A DNA stretch of 64,000 bases from Bartonella elizabethae F9251 = ATCC 49927 (GCF_000518165.1 NZ_JADB01000001.1:186001-250000); one strand, 5' to 3'; shown: positions 8,925 to 19,837, numbered from the stretch's first letter. The notes: generated from the letters alone by a model not told the origin. A program made the numbers and translations.

Positions 8925-10355
8925 TTACCAGTATGAAATTGCTTTGCTATCGAGAAATTCTTTAATTCCCCAATGTCCACCTTCACGAGCGCGCCCAGAG
9001 AATTTTACACCTCCAAAGTAGCTCCCATCAGGTAATCCATGTCCGTTAACTTCTACCATACCAGAGCGTACTTGTGCCGCAATACGACGACATTTGTTGC
9101 GATCTTGCGATTGAATATAGTTTGTAAGACCATACTCAGTATCATTTGCTAAAGCGATGGCTTCTTCTTCTGTCCTAAAGGAAAGAATCGAGAGAACTGG
9201 ACCAAAGATTTCTTCTTTGAAAATACGCATATGAGGTTTTACATCAGCAAAGACTGTAGGACGGACATAATAACCACGTTCCATCCCTATAGGTAAACCG
9301 GTTCCCCCTGCAACAAGAGTTGCCCCTTCATCAATGCCCGATTGGATAAGATCTTGAATTTTGTCATATTGTTTTTTTGAAACAACAGGTCCAATATGAT
9401 TACCTTCTTGACAGTTTGGTCCTACTTTTGTGGTTTCTGCAATATCTTTGGCTATTTTTATGGCTTTGTCATAGATGTTCTGTTCCACAAGCATACGAGT
9501 CGGTGCATTACAACTTTGTCCACTATTATAAAAGCAATGTCGCACACCCCGCTCAATAGCATCTGAGTCGGCATCAGCAAAGATGATATTTGCGCCTTTT
9601 CCTCCAAGTTCCAGACAGACTCTTTTTAAAGTAGCACTGGCATTTTTAGAAATATCTTTTCCTGCTCTGGTTGAACCAGTAAAGCTGATCATTTCTAGAT
9701 CTGGATGTGCTGAAAGGTAAGAACCAACAGTTGCACCATCCCCATTGATTAAATTAAAAACGCCGGCAGGAAGCGCGGCTTCATCTAAAAATTCAGCAAA
9801 AAGCATAGCAGAAAGAGGCGCAATTTCAGAGGGTTTTAGCACCATGGTACAGCCCGCCAAGAGAGCTGGGATAACTTTAAGAGTTACTTGATTCATGGGC
9901 CAATTCCATGGCGTAATTAATCCTACGACGCCGATAGGGTCGTAGTGAAGGATTGCGTGTTCATTTCCCTTTATTAAAGTTTCTTGGAACGAAAACTCTT
10001 TATAAGCTTCGATAAAATCGCGAATGTGGGAACCACCGGCTGCGGTTTGCGCATTAAACGCCATATCAATCGGTGCACCCATTTCCATTGAAATGGTTTT
10101 AGCCATGTCTTTGGAACGTTTTTCATAGATCTCTAAAATTTTTTCAACGAATCCAAGACGTTCGCTTGGTGAAGTGGTTTTCCATTTTGGAAACGCTTCT
10201 TTTGCTGCATTAATTGCTTTATCAGCATCTTTTGTGCTTCCAAGGCTAATGACAGCACAAGCTTCTTCTGTTGATGGATTAATGACGTCAAAATCGTGAG
10301 GCGTACTTGGATCATCCCATAGACCATTGATATAAAATTTCCGTTTATTAAACAT
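8925..10355 (-). CDS. NAD(P)-dependent aldehyde dehydrogenase
   Basis: This oxidises an aldehyde to the acid with NAD(P). The 476-residue length is normal. It has the cofactor and active-site signatures of the family: TPWNWPMNQ, KPSEIAP, FTGSTRAGK, LELGGKGANI with the general-base Glu, and NSGQSCNAPTR with the catalytic Cys at residue 282. An ATG is at 10355 with AAAGGGAG before it. The substrate cannot be read from sequence. A possible role as the PuuC step, fed by the puuA/puuB-like pair near 30 kb, is inference. The gene lies 30 bp upstream of the pseudouridine synthase gene on the same strand. Confidence 0.93.
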   Translation of the reverse strand: MFNKRKFYINGLWDDPSTPHDFDVINPSTEEACAVISLGSTKDADKAINAAKEAFPKWKTTSPSERLGFVEKILEIYEKRSKDMAKTISMEMGAPIDMAFNAQTAAGGSHIRDFIEAYKEFSFQETLIKGNEHAILHYDPIGVVGLITPWNWPMNQVTLKVIPALLAGCTMVLKPSEIAPLSAMLFAEFLDEAALPAGVFNLINGDGATVGSYLSAHPDLEMISFTGSTRAGKDISKNASATLKRVCLELGGKGANIIFADADSDAIERGVRHCFYNSGQSCNAPTRMLVEQNIYDKAIKIAKDIAETTKVGPNCQEGNHIGPVVSKKQYDKIQDLIQSGIDEGATLVAGGTGLPIGMERGYYVRPTVFADVKPHMRIFKEEIFGPVLSILSFRTEEEAIALANDTEYGLTNYIQSQDRNKCRRIAAQVRSGMVEVNGHGLPDGSYFGGVKFSGRAREGGHWGIKEFLDSKAISYW

Positions 10356-10814
10356 AATTTACTCCCTTTTTTCTATTTATGTTTATGTAATTATGATTAT
10401 CTTAGTCTAAGCCTTTTTAAACGAAGATAACAAGGATAATCTTATAAAAACGCGAGAAATGAGATTGTGTTATGATCATCAAATATGGAGCGTTAAATAG
10501 AGCAATGCTTCTATAACTGTTTGTATTATGGGGACACATCGTTTTTATAAAATGGGGGAAGAAGAGAGGTATAGACAACTTTCTTGACGTTTTTTATCAC
10601 GAAGTTTTCTTCAAAATAAATGGAATAGGTGCGATAAGACACTATCAACCTTAGCAATTTCTGTCATAAACTTTAAAAGAAAATATTATGCATTTGGTCA
10701 TCATTTTTTTTCATTAAAAAGTAACCATTAGCAAAAGGTTATTAACCTTCATATGATAGCTTCTATAAATTCTTTTTGAAAAGGTTATTTTTCTCATTGC
10801 TATAAATTTGTTGG
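10356..10814. other. Divergent intergenic region upstream of ftsK
   Basis: About 460 bp between the leftward dehydrogenase and the rightward ftsK-type gene, with no credible gene. An inverted pair TAACC...GGTTA at about 10726-10744 lies just before ftsK; it could be an operator or a CtrA-like TTAA-containing site, but the match is weak. Confidence 0.4.
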
Positions 10815-13397
10815 GTGCCCATGCATAATTCAAAAACAAAATCTATTTCTACGTCTTCTTTGTCTGATGATGGTACGAAAGATGCATCAAGAGAAGATTT
10901 ATCTATTAAGATTACAGAGATATTTCCTTATCCGGAAGTGTGGAAAAAGGCATTTACCCTAGGAAAAAATGTCCGTTTTACACGAACCCCAGAAGTTGAG
11001 ATTTTACGTCGTCGTATAGAAACAGATCCAGTTTTTGCAAAACAGTTTAAAATTTTTACGAAGCAAGATCGAAAAAAAATTACAGATGTTGTGCATTCTA
11101 AAAAGAAAACAACAAATGTTTCATCGACAAAAAAAGTCATTAATCCCCAATCGATAGAGAATAAAACCTCAGTTTGTCATTCAACGGTTTTAAAGCAGTT
11201 GTCACAGCAAACGACTAGCATACCATCAGCAAATATTCCCCCTGAGGAATATAAACAAGAGCATGAATTACACGTGAAAAATGAGCTACAAAAAATAAAG
11301 CCTGCTTTGCATCTTTCTGATGATGCATTTTTTGAGTGTGGATCTTTGATATTTGAATCTGTGGATACTCAAATTTCAAAAGAGAATGGCACACTGATTG
11401 ATACGAAAAATGAAAGGATACCTGATGTTCCTTCTGTTTTTGATGAGTCAATAACGGCTCTTTACCGTGTGCTTGAATACCGCTTTCCGCAACTCTATGA
11501 TTCAATTACATCAGACTCTCCAGCGGAAAGGATGAGAGGCGTTGAGCAAATTTCTGATTTAATGAATACGAATAATGATCCTATGAAGGATTCTACAGAA
11601 TATCATTCTAAGCTTTCTGTTGAAAATTCTGCTCATATGTTAAATGATACTGAAGTGCTAAGTGACACTAGGGATGCCATAGAGACTGAAGAAACTCATA
11701 ATACTGCCGCCCATAACACTTTCGATTGTCAAACAAAGGATGCTACAAAGAATTCAAAAGAATTGTCTGTGATGCAAGCAAACGGTAAAATGAAAGCATT
11801 ACAATCTACCCGTGTACCCTTAGGCAATCATAATTCTTCTTTTATGAAAAATATTCAATCTATTGACTGTGATGTTTATGAATTTCCTCCGATTAGTTTA
11901 TTACAGAAACCTGTTTTTCATGAAGGGACGATGATTCCTCAGGAAACATTAGAACGTGGTGCTGGACTTTTGGAAAGTGTTTTGGAAGATTTTGGCATTA
12001 AGGGTGAAGTTATCCATGTTCATCCGGGACCCGTGGTAACAATGTATGAATTTGAGCCCGCTGCGGGTGTAAAGTCATCGCGTGTTATTAATCTTTCTGA
12101 TGATATTGCACGTTCTATGTCTGCTATTTCCACACGCGTTGCTGTCATTCCTGGACGCAATGTTATTGGGATTGAGTTGCCTAATGCGGTTCGTGAAACT
12201 GTTTATTTACGGGAATTAATCCAAACGCGTTCTTTTCGTGAAAGTGAATTTAAACTTGCTCTTGCTTTGGGGAAAGGGATTAATGGGGAACCTGTTATTG
12301 CAGAATTAGCAAAAATGCCTCATTTATTGGTTGCAGGAACAACTGGGTCAGGAAAATCTGTTGCAATTAATACAATGATTTTGTCGATTCTTTATCGGAT
12401 GACGCCCCAGCAGTGTCGTTTGATCATGGTTGATCCTAAAATGTTAGAGCTTTCTGTTTATGATGGCATTCCACATCTTTTAACACCTGTTGTAACAGAT
12501 CCTAAAAAAGCGGTCACCGCTTTAAAATGGGCGGTTCGAGAAATGGAAGAGCGTTATCGCAAAATGGCGAAATTAGGTGTGCGTAATATTGATGGTTTTA
12601 ATGCACGCGTTGCACTTGCGGCTCAAAAAGGCGAAACGATCATGTGTACTGTACAGTCAGGTTTTGATAAAGAAACAGGGGAAATGCTTTATCATGAAGA
12701 AGCTATGGATCTTACGCAGCTTCCTTATATTGTCGTGATTGTTGATGAGATGGCTGATCTCATGATGGTGGCGGGGAAGGAAATTGAGAATGCCATTCAG
12801 CGTTTAGCGCAAATGGCGCGTGCGGCAGGTATCCATCTGATTATGGCAACGCAGCGTCCTTCTGTTGATGTTATTACGGGGACAATTAAAGCAAACTTTC
12901 CTACCCGCATTTCTTTTCAGGTCACATCAAAAATTGATAGTCGTACGATTTTAGGTGAACAAGGGGCTGAAACGCTTTTAGGTCAAGGAGATATGCTTCA
13001 TATGGCAGGTGGGGGGCGCATTGTGCGCGTTCATGGACCTTTTGTCTCTGATGAAGAAGTTGAATCGGTTGTTGCACATCTTAAAATGCAAGGAAAACCT
13101 GATTATTTAGCAACGGTCACAGATAATGAAGACGAAAACAATGAGGATATTGCTGCTGATTCAACGGCTGAAGTTTCTGAGGAAGAAAATTTTGATGAAG
13201 AGAGTGAGAGACTTTATAACCAAGCTGTAAAGATTGTTATGCGTGATAAAAAATGTTCAACATCTTATATCCAGCGCCGACTTTCAATCGGCTATAATAA
13301 AGCAGCTTCTCTTGTTGAGCGTATGGAAGAAAAAGGCATTGTGGGAGCCGCTAATCACGTTGGTAAACGTGAAATTTTAATCAATGAAGGAAAATAA
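10815..13397 (+). CDS. ftsK: FtsK/SpoIIIE-family DNA translocase without N-terminal membrane domain
   Basis: FtsK-type motors pump DNA at the division septum and help resolve chromosomes. The C-terminal half is canonical: [18 protein letters not shown] (Walker A, about 507-516), [16 protein letters not shown] (Walker B, about 636-650), [20 protein letters not shown], and a C-terminal winged-helix gamma domain ([20 protein letters not shown]) that reads orienting sequences. The first roughly 370 residues are polar and low-complexity, with no transmembrane segment, unlike FtsK proper. Rhizobiales commonly have a second, soluble-looking paralogue, and this is probably it. The frame opens with GTG at 10815; an ATG two codons later (10821) is an equal candidate. 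No strong ribosome site is seen. Confidence 0.9.
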   Translation: MPMHNSKTKSISTSSLSDDGTKDASREDLSIKITEIFPYPEVWKKAFTLGKNVRFTRTPEVEILRRRIETDPVFAKQFKIFTKQDRKKITDVVHSKKKTTNVSSTKKVINPQSIENKTSVCHSTVLKQLSQQTTSIPSANIPPEEYKQEHELHVKNELQKIKPALHLSDDAFFECGSLIFESVDTQISKENGTLIDTKNERIPDVPSVFDESITALYRVLEYRFPQLYDSITSDSPAERMRGVEQISDLMNTNNDPMKDSTEYHSKLSVENSAHMLNDTEVLSDTRDAIETEETHNTAAHNTFDCQTKDATKNSKELSVMQANGKMKALQSTRVPLGNHNSSFMKNIQSIDCDVYEFPPISLLQKPVFHEGTMIPQETLERGAGLLESVLEDFGIKGEVIHVHPGPVVTMYEFEPAAGVKSSRVINLSDDIARSMSAISTRVAVIPGRNVIGIELPNAVRETVYLRELIQTRSFRESEFKLALALGKGINGEPVIAELAKMPHLLVAGTTGSGKSVAINTMILSILYRMTPQQCRLIMVDPKMLELSVYDGIPHLLTPVVTDPKKAVTALKWAVREMEERYRKMAKLGVRNIDGFNARVALAAQKGETIMCTVQSGFDKETGEMLYHEEAMDLTQLPYIVVIVDEMADLMMVAGKEIENAIQRLAQMARAAGIHLIMATQRPSVDVITGTIKANFPTRISFQVTSKIDSRTILGEQGAETLLGQGDMLHMAGGGRIVRVHGPFVSDEEVESVVAHLKMQGKPDYLATVTDNEDENNEDIAADSTAEVSEEENFDEESERLYNQAVKIVMRDKKCSTSYIQRRLSIGYNKAASLVERMEEKGIVGAANHVGKREILINEGK

Positions 13398-13944
13398 ACG
13401 AGCACATTTAAAAATATGCGATTTTTAAAATATCTGACAGTCATTATTTAAAGAGCAAATATGTGTTTTATTTTTTCAAGTCAGATGTGACCATCTATTT
13501 ATTTTTTGAGAGACTTATTAAAAAATTGAGTAGAGAATAATAAAGCAACCTTTTAACTGTTCATGGGAAGAATAGGCTGATACAAAAGGGCGGAGATTTT
13601 TTTAATATTTCTAAAGGGCCTTGAATGTAAGGAAATGAAATAAATCTTTATAGGAGAACAGATGATTTTTGTTCTTTTTTCTATAGCGGTTTTGATGAAA
13701 AAAGGGTCTTTGAAGTATTCTGGGAAACATCATAAGAAGAGTACCCAAAGATCTGGGGTGCTTTAAAATGCTACGCTGAATTTATGATCATTTGATGTTT
13801 TGGCGCAAGATAAGATGTTGTGACGGGAAACTTTATTTGAAAAAAGAAATTTTTAATTTCGGATTTTTATAATATAATATATTGAATTGTAATAATAATT
13901 TATCTTTATTCCTATTGAATAAAAGTTTCAAGTATCATAAAATT
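13398..13944. other. Gene-free AT-rich region after ftsK
   Basis: About 550 bp with many stops in all frames; no gene, repeat or RNA recognised. Together with the next element it makes a 1.1-kb gap before the histidine kinase gene. Confidence 0.4.
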
Positions 13945-14222
13945 TTCTCGTCTCAAATCTGTTTACATTGAAACAATCAAAACTGTTTTTTGTCCATCAT
14001 AGTAAAAGCGGCGGAGGGTACAAAATATTTAAAAGGAATAAAAATACCTTTTAATGAACATTTTCAAACATAAGAACCATCGGGTATATTATGGACTAGA
14101 CGCGTATAATAATAATGCAAGCGAGTTCTTTTAGAAGGATAAAAAGGTAAAGCATAATCCCTTGATATCCGTGATGGGGGCTTTTACATTACGACATTTA
14201 CTGATGTCGATATAATAAAATA
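13945..14222 (+). pseudogene. Strongly decayed integrase leader and N-terminus (remnant C)
   Basis: The first 40 bases (CTCGTCTCAAA...TTGAAACAATCAAAA) align by eye with the leader of the integrase fragment at 25.2 kb and with the copy at 63.8 kb. Further on, AAAAATACCTTTTAATGAAC matches the AAAAATGGCTCTTATGAACC start context of the 25.3-kb copy, and a GTGATGGGGGC stretch near 14173 resembles its MGLG codons. No open frame survives. The assignment beyond the leader is tentative. Confidence 0.5.
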
Positions 14223-14508
14223 AGTTTGGAACAAGATGTCTCTTTAAGACAAGTGTATGAATACGCAAGTATATTCTTCTGAGAGTACTATTTTATGTGA
14301 GGGACATTTTTCTTTGTAACAAAATTTATTACAATAATAGGTGAATTGGAAGATTCTTTTTACTCTTGTTTTGTTGGTGAAACAGTCAAAGTTTTGCTAC
14401 AGATAATTGATAATGAGATATCCAGTTATTTTAATGAGAGTAGGTATTTTTTAAATAAATGAGCATTATTCGTTTGAGAGTTAATCCAACACTTTTTTAG
14501 TTTTAGTT

Positions 14509-16209
14509 ATGTCATTAAAAGCAGATGAGTTAAGTACAAGTGAATTAGAGTGTAAGCAAGAAGCCTTTTGTTTTACACCAGAGCTTTTGCCTCGACCTTT
14601 TACTTGGAAAATCGATCACAATGGTTTATTTTGTGAAGTTTCAAAAGAGCTAGCTGAAGTTGTTGGGCCTCTCTCTTCCTCTATTCTAGGATGTAGTTTT
14701 CATGAGCTTGCTCATCAATTTAATGATGATCGATATCAGGTTCTCAGTCGTTTTATTGAAGCAGCTATGCCGTGGAGTAAAGAGATTGTTCAATGGCCTG
14801 TTGATGGTTGTTCACAATGGCTTGATGTTGAATTGTCGGCTTTACCAATTTTTGATGTTAAAAAGCAACTTAAGGGGTTTCGTGGCTTTGGTGTTTTAAA
14901 AATACAAGAAAGAGTTCAAGAAAAAAGAGACGAAAAGCTGGAGACGGAAATGCCGCGTCTTACGGAGATAGAACGCTCAGCTTTTCGTGAGATTGCAGAG
15001 CAATTACGAGATGAATTGAATTCATCAGTAAAAGAAGAGAATTTTGTTGAAGAAACAGCTATTCAGTTATCACATCCACAAACATTGCCAGTAAATGTGA
15101 TAGAACAAGTGCTCATAAAAGAACCCGCTGCAGTTTTATCATTGTTGGAGACAGCAACAGATGGTGTTTTATGGTTAGATGAACAGGGTTTTATTCAATC
15201 GGCAAGTAAGGCTGCTTTAGCATTAATGGGTTATGAAATAAATGAACTACGAGGACAGCCACTCTCTTCCCTCTTTACTTTGCAAAGCCGATTTTTGGTT
15301 GAAAAATATTTTAAATTAATCCGTATGAAGAGGAAAAATCAGGTTTTAAAGTGTAATGAAACAGCTGATTTAATGACGAAAAGTCATAAAAATAGAACCG
15401 TTCTTATAACGATTGTATTTTTGGCACAGCAAGGCAATTATGCTGTTATATTGCATGATATGACAAAAACAGCTCTATCAGAAGAAAAAAAAGCAGAAGA
15501 GAATAAAATCGTTGGAGTTGTTCATGAAATACGAACACCTTTGAATGCTCTTATTGGTTTTGCAGAAATTATGAGAGAGGGGCGTTTTGGTTCGATAGAC
15601 AATGAACGTTATCATGGATATTTGCGCGATATTATCTCCTCTGGAAAACATATATTATCACTCATTAATCAATTACTAGAATGTTCGAAGAATAATTACT
15701 CTGGTTCTAATAATCAGATTGATTCTTCCCTTATTTCTGAAACATTTGATGTGATATCTTGTTTACGTGCGACGATAGCTTTTCTTGAAAATCAAGCCAA
15801 TCATAATGGCATTATCATGCGCATTGTTGCTCCATCGCATGTTCCATTTATTCCTGTATCACAACAAATGTTTCGCCAGATTATATGGAATCTTCTTTCC
15901 AACGCCATTCGTTTTACACCTCTGGGTGGTCAGATTATTGTTCATGTTTCTTATAGAAAAGGGCGCGTAAAAATTTCAGTGAGTGATAATGGTATAGGAA
16001 TGAGCGAAGAGGAAATTGTACAGGCCCTACAACCTTATGGTCAAATAGAGCGAAAAGATGGTCGATCTGGTGACAGTACTTTTATGGGTACAGGCTTAGG
16101 GCTCCCAATGTGTAAGGCAATGGTGGAAGAAAATGGGGGAGAATTTTTATTGTTCTCAAAACCCAACCATGGAACGACTGTGGAAATGTTTTTTCCTTGT
16201 GTTCCATGA
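14509..16209 (+). CDS. PAS sensor histidine kinase (PdhS/PleC/DivJ-like)
   Basis: This 566-residue kinase has two PAS-like regions (about 15-130 and about 204-300; LETATDGVLWLDEQGFIQSA marks the second), then a HisKA domain with VVHEIRTPLNALIGFAEIM, His339 being the phosphorylation site, and a HATPase with the N box NLLSNAIRFTPLGG, the G1 box DNGIGMSEEE and the G2 box GTGLGLPMCK. No transmembrane segment or receiver is seen. The dimerisation-domain wording resembles the PdhS/PleC/DivJ group that controls the alphaproteobacterial cell cycle through DivK. Brucella PdhS is about twice as long, so this may be a short relative. No cognate regulator is adjacent. The start ATG has no clear ribosome site. 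Confidence 0.85.
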   Translation: MSLKADELSTSELECKQEAFCFTPELLPRPFTWKIDHNGLFCEVSKELAEVVGPLSSSILGCSFHELAHQFNDDRYQVLSRFIEAAMPWSKEIVQWPVDGCSQWLDVELSALPIFDVKKQLKGFRGFGVLKIQERVQEKRDEKLETEMPRLTEIERSAFREIAEQLRDELNSSVKEENFVEETAIQLSHPQTLPVNVIEQVLIKEPAAVLSLLETATDGVLWLDEQGFIQSASKAALALMGYEINELRGQPLSSLFTLQSRFLVEKYFKLIRMKRKNQVLKCNETADLMTKSHKNRTVLITIVFLAQQGNYAVILHDMTKTALSEEKKAEENKIVGVVHEIRTPLNALIGFAEIMREGRFGSIDNERYHGYLRDIISSGKHILSLINQLLECSKNNYSGSNNQIDSSLISETFDVISCLRATIAFLENQANHNGIIMRIVAPSHVPFIPVSQQMFRQIIWNLLSNAIRFTPLGGQIIVHVSYRKGRVKISVSDNGIGMSEEEIVQALQPYGQIERKDGRSGDSTFMGTGLGLPMCKAMVEENGGEFLLFSKPNHGTTVEMFFPCVP

Positions 16210-16228
16210 GGTTAATCATCCCATAAAT

Positions 16229-16639
16229 TTACTTTTTTTTAGCCAAGAGATCTCTAATTTCTGTTAGAAGTTGTTCTTCTGAAGAGGCTTTTTTGGGATT
16301 TTCTCCTTCTTCTTTTCTACGGATTTTATTCATAGCTTTAACAAAGAAAAAAAGAACCCAAGCAATAATGAGAAAATTGATCAATAAAGTGATAAAGTGC
16401 CCATAGCTAATGGTTGCTCCTGCTGCTTTGGCGGCACTTAAAGTCGCTTGTTTTTCGCCAGCAAGTTGAATAAACATATTAGAAAAATCAATTCCACCTG
16501 TAACAAGTCCAATGATGGGCATAAAAATATCATTGACAATTGAGTTGACTAAGCTACCAAAAGCGCCTCCGATAATCACACCAATAGCAAGATCAATCAT
16601 ATTACCTTTTAGGGCAAATTCTTTGAATTCTTTAAGCAT
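16229..16639 (-). CDS. mscL: Large-conductance mechanosensitive channel
   Basis: MscL opens in the inner membrane under strong tension and saves cells from osmotic downshock. The 136-residue length is normal. The N-terminal amphipathic helix [20 protein letters not shown] runs into TM1 with its glycine-rich pore lining ([19 protein letters not shown]); TM2 is [20 protein letters not shown], followed by a charged C-terminal bundle. AAAGGGG precedes the ATG. It converges with the histidine kinase gene with a 19-bp gap. Confidence 0.97.
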   Translation of the reverse strand: MLKEFKEFALKGNMIDLAIGVIIGGAFGSLVNSIVNDIFMPIIGLVTGGIDFSNMFIQLAGEKQATLSAAKAAGATISYGHFITLLINFLIIAWVLFFFVKAMNKIRRKEEGENPKKASSEEQLLTEIRDLLAKKK

Positions 16640-17803
16640 TGCAGTTTCCCCTTTATTTAAGCGATATACGGTAATTTACTTACCGCTTTTGATGAAAAAG
16701 GAAAGGGCAGATTTTATTTTTAGGATTATACTACAACATTAATATTATTTTCCAAGAACTTTATGAGGCTTAATAAACAGCTCTATGGATTCTGTTTGAA
16801 TATACATATCTCTTGTAGATAAAAGCTTTTTGGGTAAAAACTGCTTCTGCTTTAGGAAGCTTCGCGAATGAAGTATTATATATTGGTGTAAAAAGAACAT
16901 TGAGAGTAAAAAAATTATATTCCAGCTCTGATGGAAAAAATAGATCGATGAAGCAGGAATAAAATCTATAGACCAGATGTTTCTTCTTAATTCAACAAGC
17001 GTTGTCGCAATTATAGGCAAGAGCTTATCTAAGAGCTATTGTATTGTGTTACATAAGTTGAAAGTAATCATCATTTTGACTGAAGGAACCACACTTTCAT
17101 TGGCTGGAAGATTGTATCAGATTATAGATAGTAGAACTATAGAGTTTGCGAGCCGCTGGTATAATAAGTATGCGTTTAATGATTAACTGTCATTACTTAA
17201 ACTGTATGTTAGACAAAGTACCTATAGATGCAAAATTGTATTTTGTGCACCAGCAATGGTAATAACGCAGATTCTTCAAAACTTTCTTAATACAGTACAA
17301 ACGGTTAAATACCACACTGCTCAAATGGCGCAACAATGGCATGAATGTAAGATGATTTTACGAACTGTGTTTTCTATAAGTTTAGGAGGAAACAGCTTTA
17401 TAGAGCAAGCTTTGTTTCTGTTGGACGCAATATAACACAAAGGAATCTGTGGAATAGAGATAATTTTCTTGCATTTTTAAAGACATTATTGGCTTGCCTG
17501 CAAGAGAGACACATGATGTGGTGAAAAGCCATTGATGTCTCAATTCATACGGGCATTTGATAAGATTTAGGATTTACATACATGCTTAAATATCTGAACA
17601 CTTGTAAAAAAGAGAAATATTTTTTTTTAAGAATAATTTTTTCTATTCAGGAATTATAAGCATCCACGAGAATGATGATAGATTAATGAATTTTCTTCTA
17701 GAAGGGAAATATTATTTGGGTAATATGCTCTCTTGGCGATCTTTTGTGTTAAAAGATGTATGTGAGATGTGATGGATCATTTTTATGTTGTGGAGAAGGA
17801 TTG
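16640..17803. other. Gene-free region of about 1.1 kb before pyrD
   Basis: No frame here looks coding; the short open frames have no ribosome site and biased, low-quality translations. I see no tRNA, riboswitch or strong repeat. It is probably decayed DNA, as is common in Bartonella. Confidence 0.45.
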
Positions 17804-18886
17804 ATGAGTTTTTTTCGTTGTATTGGCCGTTCTGCTTTATTTATGTTGGATCCAGAGCATGCACACCGTTTAGCGATTGTGGGATTAAAAAGTGGATTAA
17901 ACGGTTGTCAAAAGGTTGTTGATAAGCGATTGTGTATAAATATTGCAGGGCTTGAGTTTAAAAATTTTATTGGTCTAGCAGCGGGGTTTGATAAAAATGC
18001 AGAGGTTGTTGATGAAATTTTTCGTTTAGGATTTGGTTTTACTGAAATTGGAACAGTGACACCAAAGCCTCAGGTTGGAAATCCTAAACCACGGCTTTTT
18101 CGTTTAAAAGAAGATGAAGCAATTATTAATAGAATGGGTTTTAATAATGACGGGCATCAAGTTATTTACAACAGACTGCGGGCATGTAAAAAAAATGGTG
18201 TTGTAGGAGTCAACATTGGAGCCAATAAGGATACGGTTAATAAGATTGACGATTATACTGTTGGCATTGCTCATTTTTATGATGTTGCGGATTATTTTAC
18301 GGTTAATATTTCTTCTCCTAATACACCAGGTTTACGCGATTTACAGGCTCGTGATAGTTTGCATCTTTTGTTGAATGCCATCTCAAAAGCGCGAAAAGAG
18401 CAGGAGAAAAAGCGTGGATTCTCGATTCCCATTTTTTTAAAAATTGCTCCAGATTTATCAGAGAAAGAGTTGGATGATATTGCTGAAGAAATAAAACTTT
18501 CTGATTTTGATGGACTCATTGTTTCCAATACGACTCTTTCACGCCAAGGTCTTACCAATAGTCCTTTCAGCAATGAAGAGGGGGGGCTTTCTGGACGTCC
18601 ACTTTTTGAGCGTTCTACTATTGTGCTTGCAAAAATGCGTCAAAAGTTAGGGAAGGAGATTGCAATTATCGGCGTTGGCGGTGTAAAGGATGCAAAAACC
18701 GCTTTGGAAAAAGTAAAAGCAGGTGCAGATTTAATTCAATTATATAGTGGAATGGTTTATGAAGGTCCAAATCTTGTCGTAACTATTTTGAAAGAGATTT
18801 TACGGATGATGCAACAAGATGGTGTTGATAACATAAAAGACTATCGTGATCATGGTCTTGAGCATTGGGCAAAATTTCCCTTGTAA
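17804..18886 (+). CDS. pyrD: Dihydroorotate dehydrogenase (quinone), class 2
   Basis: PyrD oxidises dihydroorotate to orotate in pyrimidine synthesis, passing electrons to quinone at the membrane face. The 360-residue, class-2 length and the N-terminal amphipathic stretch ([20 protein letters not shown]) agree. FMN and substrate motifs are [35 protein letters not shown] and [14 protein letters not shown] with the catalytic Ser. I chose the ATG at 17804 because GGAGAAGGA lies just before it; an upstream in-frame ATG at 17756 is unlikely. It is not in an operon. Confidence 0.96.
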   Translation: MSFFRCIGRSALFMLDPEHAHRLAIVGLKSGLNGCQKVVDKRLCINIAGLEFKNFIGLAAGFDKNAEVVDEIFRLGFGFTEIGTVTPKPQVGNPKPRLFRLKEDEAIINRMGFNNDGHQVIYNRLRACKKNGVVGVNIGANKDTVNKIDDYTVGIAHFYDVADYFTVNISSPNTPGLRDLQARDSLHLLLNAISKARKEQEKKRGFSIPIFLKIAPDLSEKELDDIAEEIKLSDFDGLIVSNTTLSRQGLTNSPFSNEEGGLSGRPLFERSTIVLAKMRQKLGKEIAIIGVGGVKDAKTALEKVKAGADLIQLYSGMVYEGPNLVVTILKEILRMMQQDGVDNIKDYRDHGLEHWAKFPL

Positions 18887-19038
18887 AAATTTCCTTCGTA
18901 AAAAATATTTTTTCTTCACAAAAAATTGCGAGATTTTTTTAAAGGGGCTTGCAAACTTTGTTGATCTTCCTTATGTCACATAAGCGAAGAATAAATGTTT
19001 ACAAAATCGTGAACAATTATGATAGATTTGCTTTTTAT

Positions 19039-19115
19039 GCGGTTGTAGCTCAGTTGGTTAGAGCGCTGGTTTGTGGCACCAGAGGTCGTAGGTTCAAATC
19101 CCACCAACCGTACCA
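19039..19115 (+). tRNA. tRNA-His (GTG), no encoded G-1
   Basis: GCGGTTGTAGCTCAGTTGG opens the tRNA; the anticodon loop TTGTGGC gives GTG, and CCA is encoded. The base before position 1 is T and the discriminator is A73, not the usual G-1/C73 pair; this is known for a clade of alphaproteobacteria with a matching HisRS. One T-stem pair (A-C) is imperfect. Phage-like fragments begin just downstream. Confidence 0.95.
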
Positions 19116-19136
19116 AGAGCGACGTCATTTCTGCAC

Positions 19137-19292
19137 TAATTGGGGAGAGGGTGTGCCACTGGCCTCGCGCATATGGGAGCCTGCAAATATGCTATCATGC
19201 GACTTCCTATTATCCTCCATGAGATTGAAGCCGGAAAACTTGAGGCGGCGGTAGTGCATTATTGCAAGGAGGAAGCACCATGTTTAACATAA
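19137..19292 (+). pseudogene. Phage-like gene fragment (lysis region?)
   Basis: An open frame without a proper start ends RLPIILHEIEAGKLEAAVV, then a TAA at 19290-19292. It overlaps by 13 bases a second small frame that starts after a strong AAGGAGG site, the overlap expected of packed phage genes. Family not recognised. Confidence 0.35.
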
Positions 19293-19327
19293 TAATCTCT
19301 TTTATTCCGTGGAGTATTTACTCCTAG
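19280..19327 (+). pseudogene. Truncated hydrophobic peptide start (holin-like)
   Basis: An ATG 7 bases after a perfect AAGGAGG begins MFNIIISFIPWSIYS and then meets TAG at 19325-19327. The strong ribosome site and a hydrophobic N-terminus after a phage-like frame suggest the start of a holin gene cut by mutation. Holin identity is inference. Confidence 0.4.
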
Positions 19328-19435
19328 GTTATCAATGAAAACGTTTTAAGTCTGGTCGAACGCTCTCTCATCTTGACTGTGATTTTATTGTCCATTATTG
19401 CTGTGAATATTAAAATTGTCCGACGGGGGGAACTC

Positions 19436-19837
19436 ATGATAATGACTAACATTCTGACAGTTATTGTCCTGTTTGTTAATTATTTCGCTAGATGGTCTAC
19501 ACTTTTACTGAGCTACCCCACAGTTTTTTGCTATCTGTCACTTGCTCTGGTTTCATTGATGAGCTTTTTGATAAAGAAACCCTTTACCATTTTTTATGCC
19601 AGTGTTGGTGTTTCTGAAGAAAAACGCAAACATATCCTATTTTATCTCATCAATAAATATATTACATGGATTTGGGTAATCATCTTTTTTGCCAATAGTC
19701 TTCTAGGGGCTTTTTTTACATGGTCCCCCCAGCTTTGGTGGGGCACTATGAGTTTAATTTGTGCTGGTATTCTTTTTTCTAAATATCTTCCTAACATCAT
19801 GCAATATTTTTATCGCGTCAAACATCATGGAGCATAA
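19436..19837 (+). CDS. Small membrane protein, unknown
   Basis: A protein of about 133 residues from the ATG at 19436, which follows GGGGGGAACTC; an open frame extends back to 19373. Four hydrophobic segments are visible: around MTNILTVIVLFVNYFARW, YLSLALVSLMSFLIKKPF, YITWIWVIIFFANSLLGAFF and GTMSLICAGILF. I do not recognise the family. It is directly followed by another small membrane protein, and the junction carries an exact 16-bp tandem duplication that includes this gene's stop codon. The two genes are probably co-transcribed and acquired together. Confidence 0.6.
   Translation: MIMTNILTVIVLFVNYFARWSTLLLSYPTVFCYLSLALVSLMSFLIKKPFTIFYASVGVSEEKRKHILFYLINKYITWIWVIIFFANSLLGAFFTWSPQLWWGTMSLICAGILFSKYLPNIMQYFYRVKHHGA

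Noticed and set aside
10726-10744. CtrA-like binding site upstream of ftsK
   Set aside because: TTAA spacing does not fit the TTAA-N7-TTAA consensus well; kept only as a note in the intergenic entry.
16977-17186. Plus-strand open frame of 69 codons in the gap before pyrD
   Set aside because: No ribosome site, no motif, in a region with stops in all frames.
18949-19254. Open frame of about 100 codons on the plus strand
   Set aside because: It runs straight through tRNA-His and has no family likeness or ribosome site.
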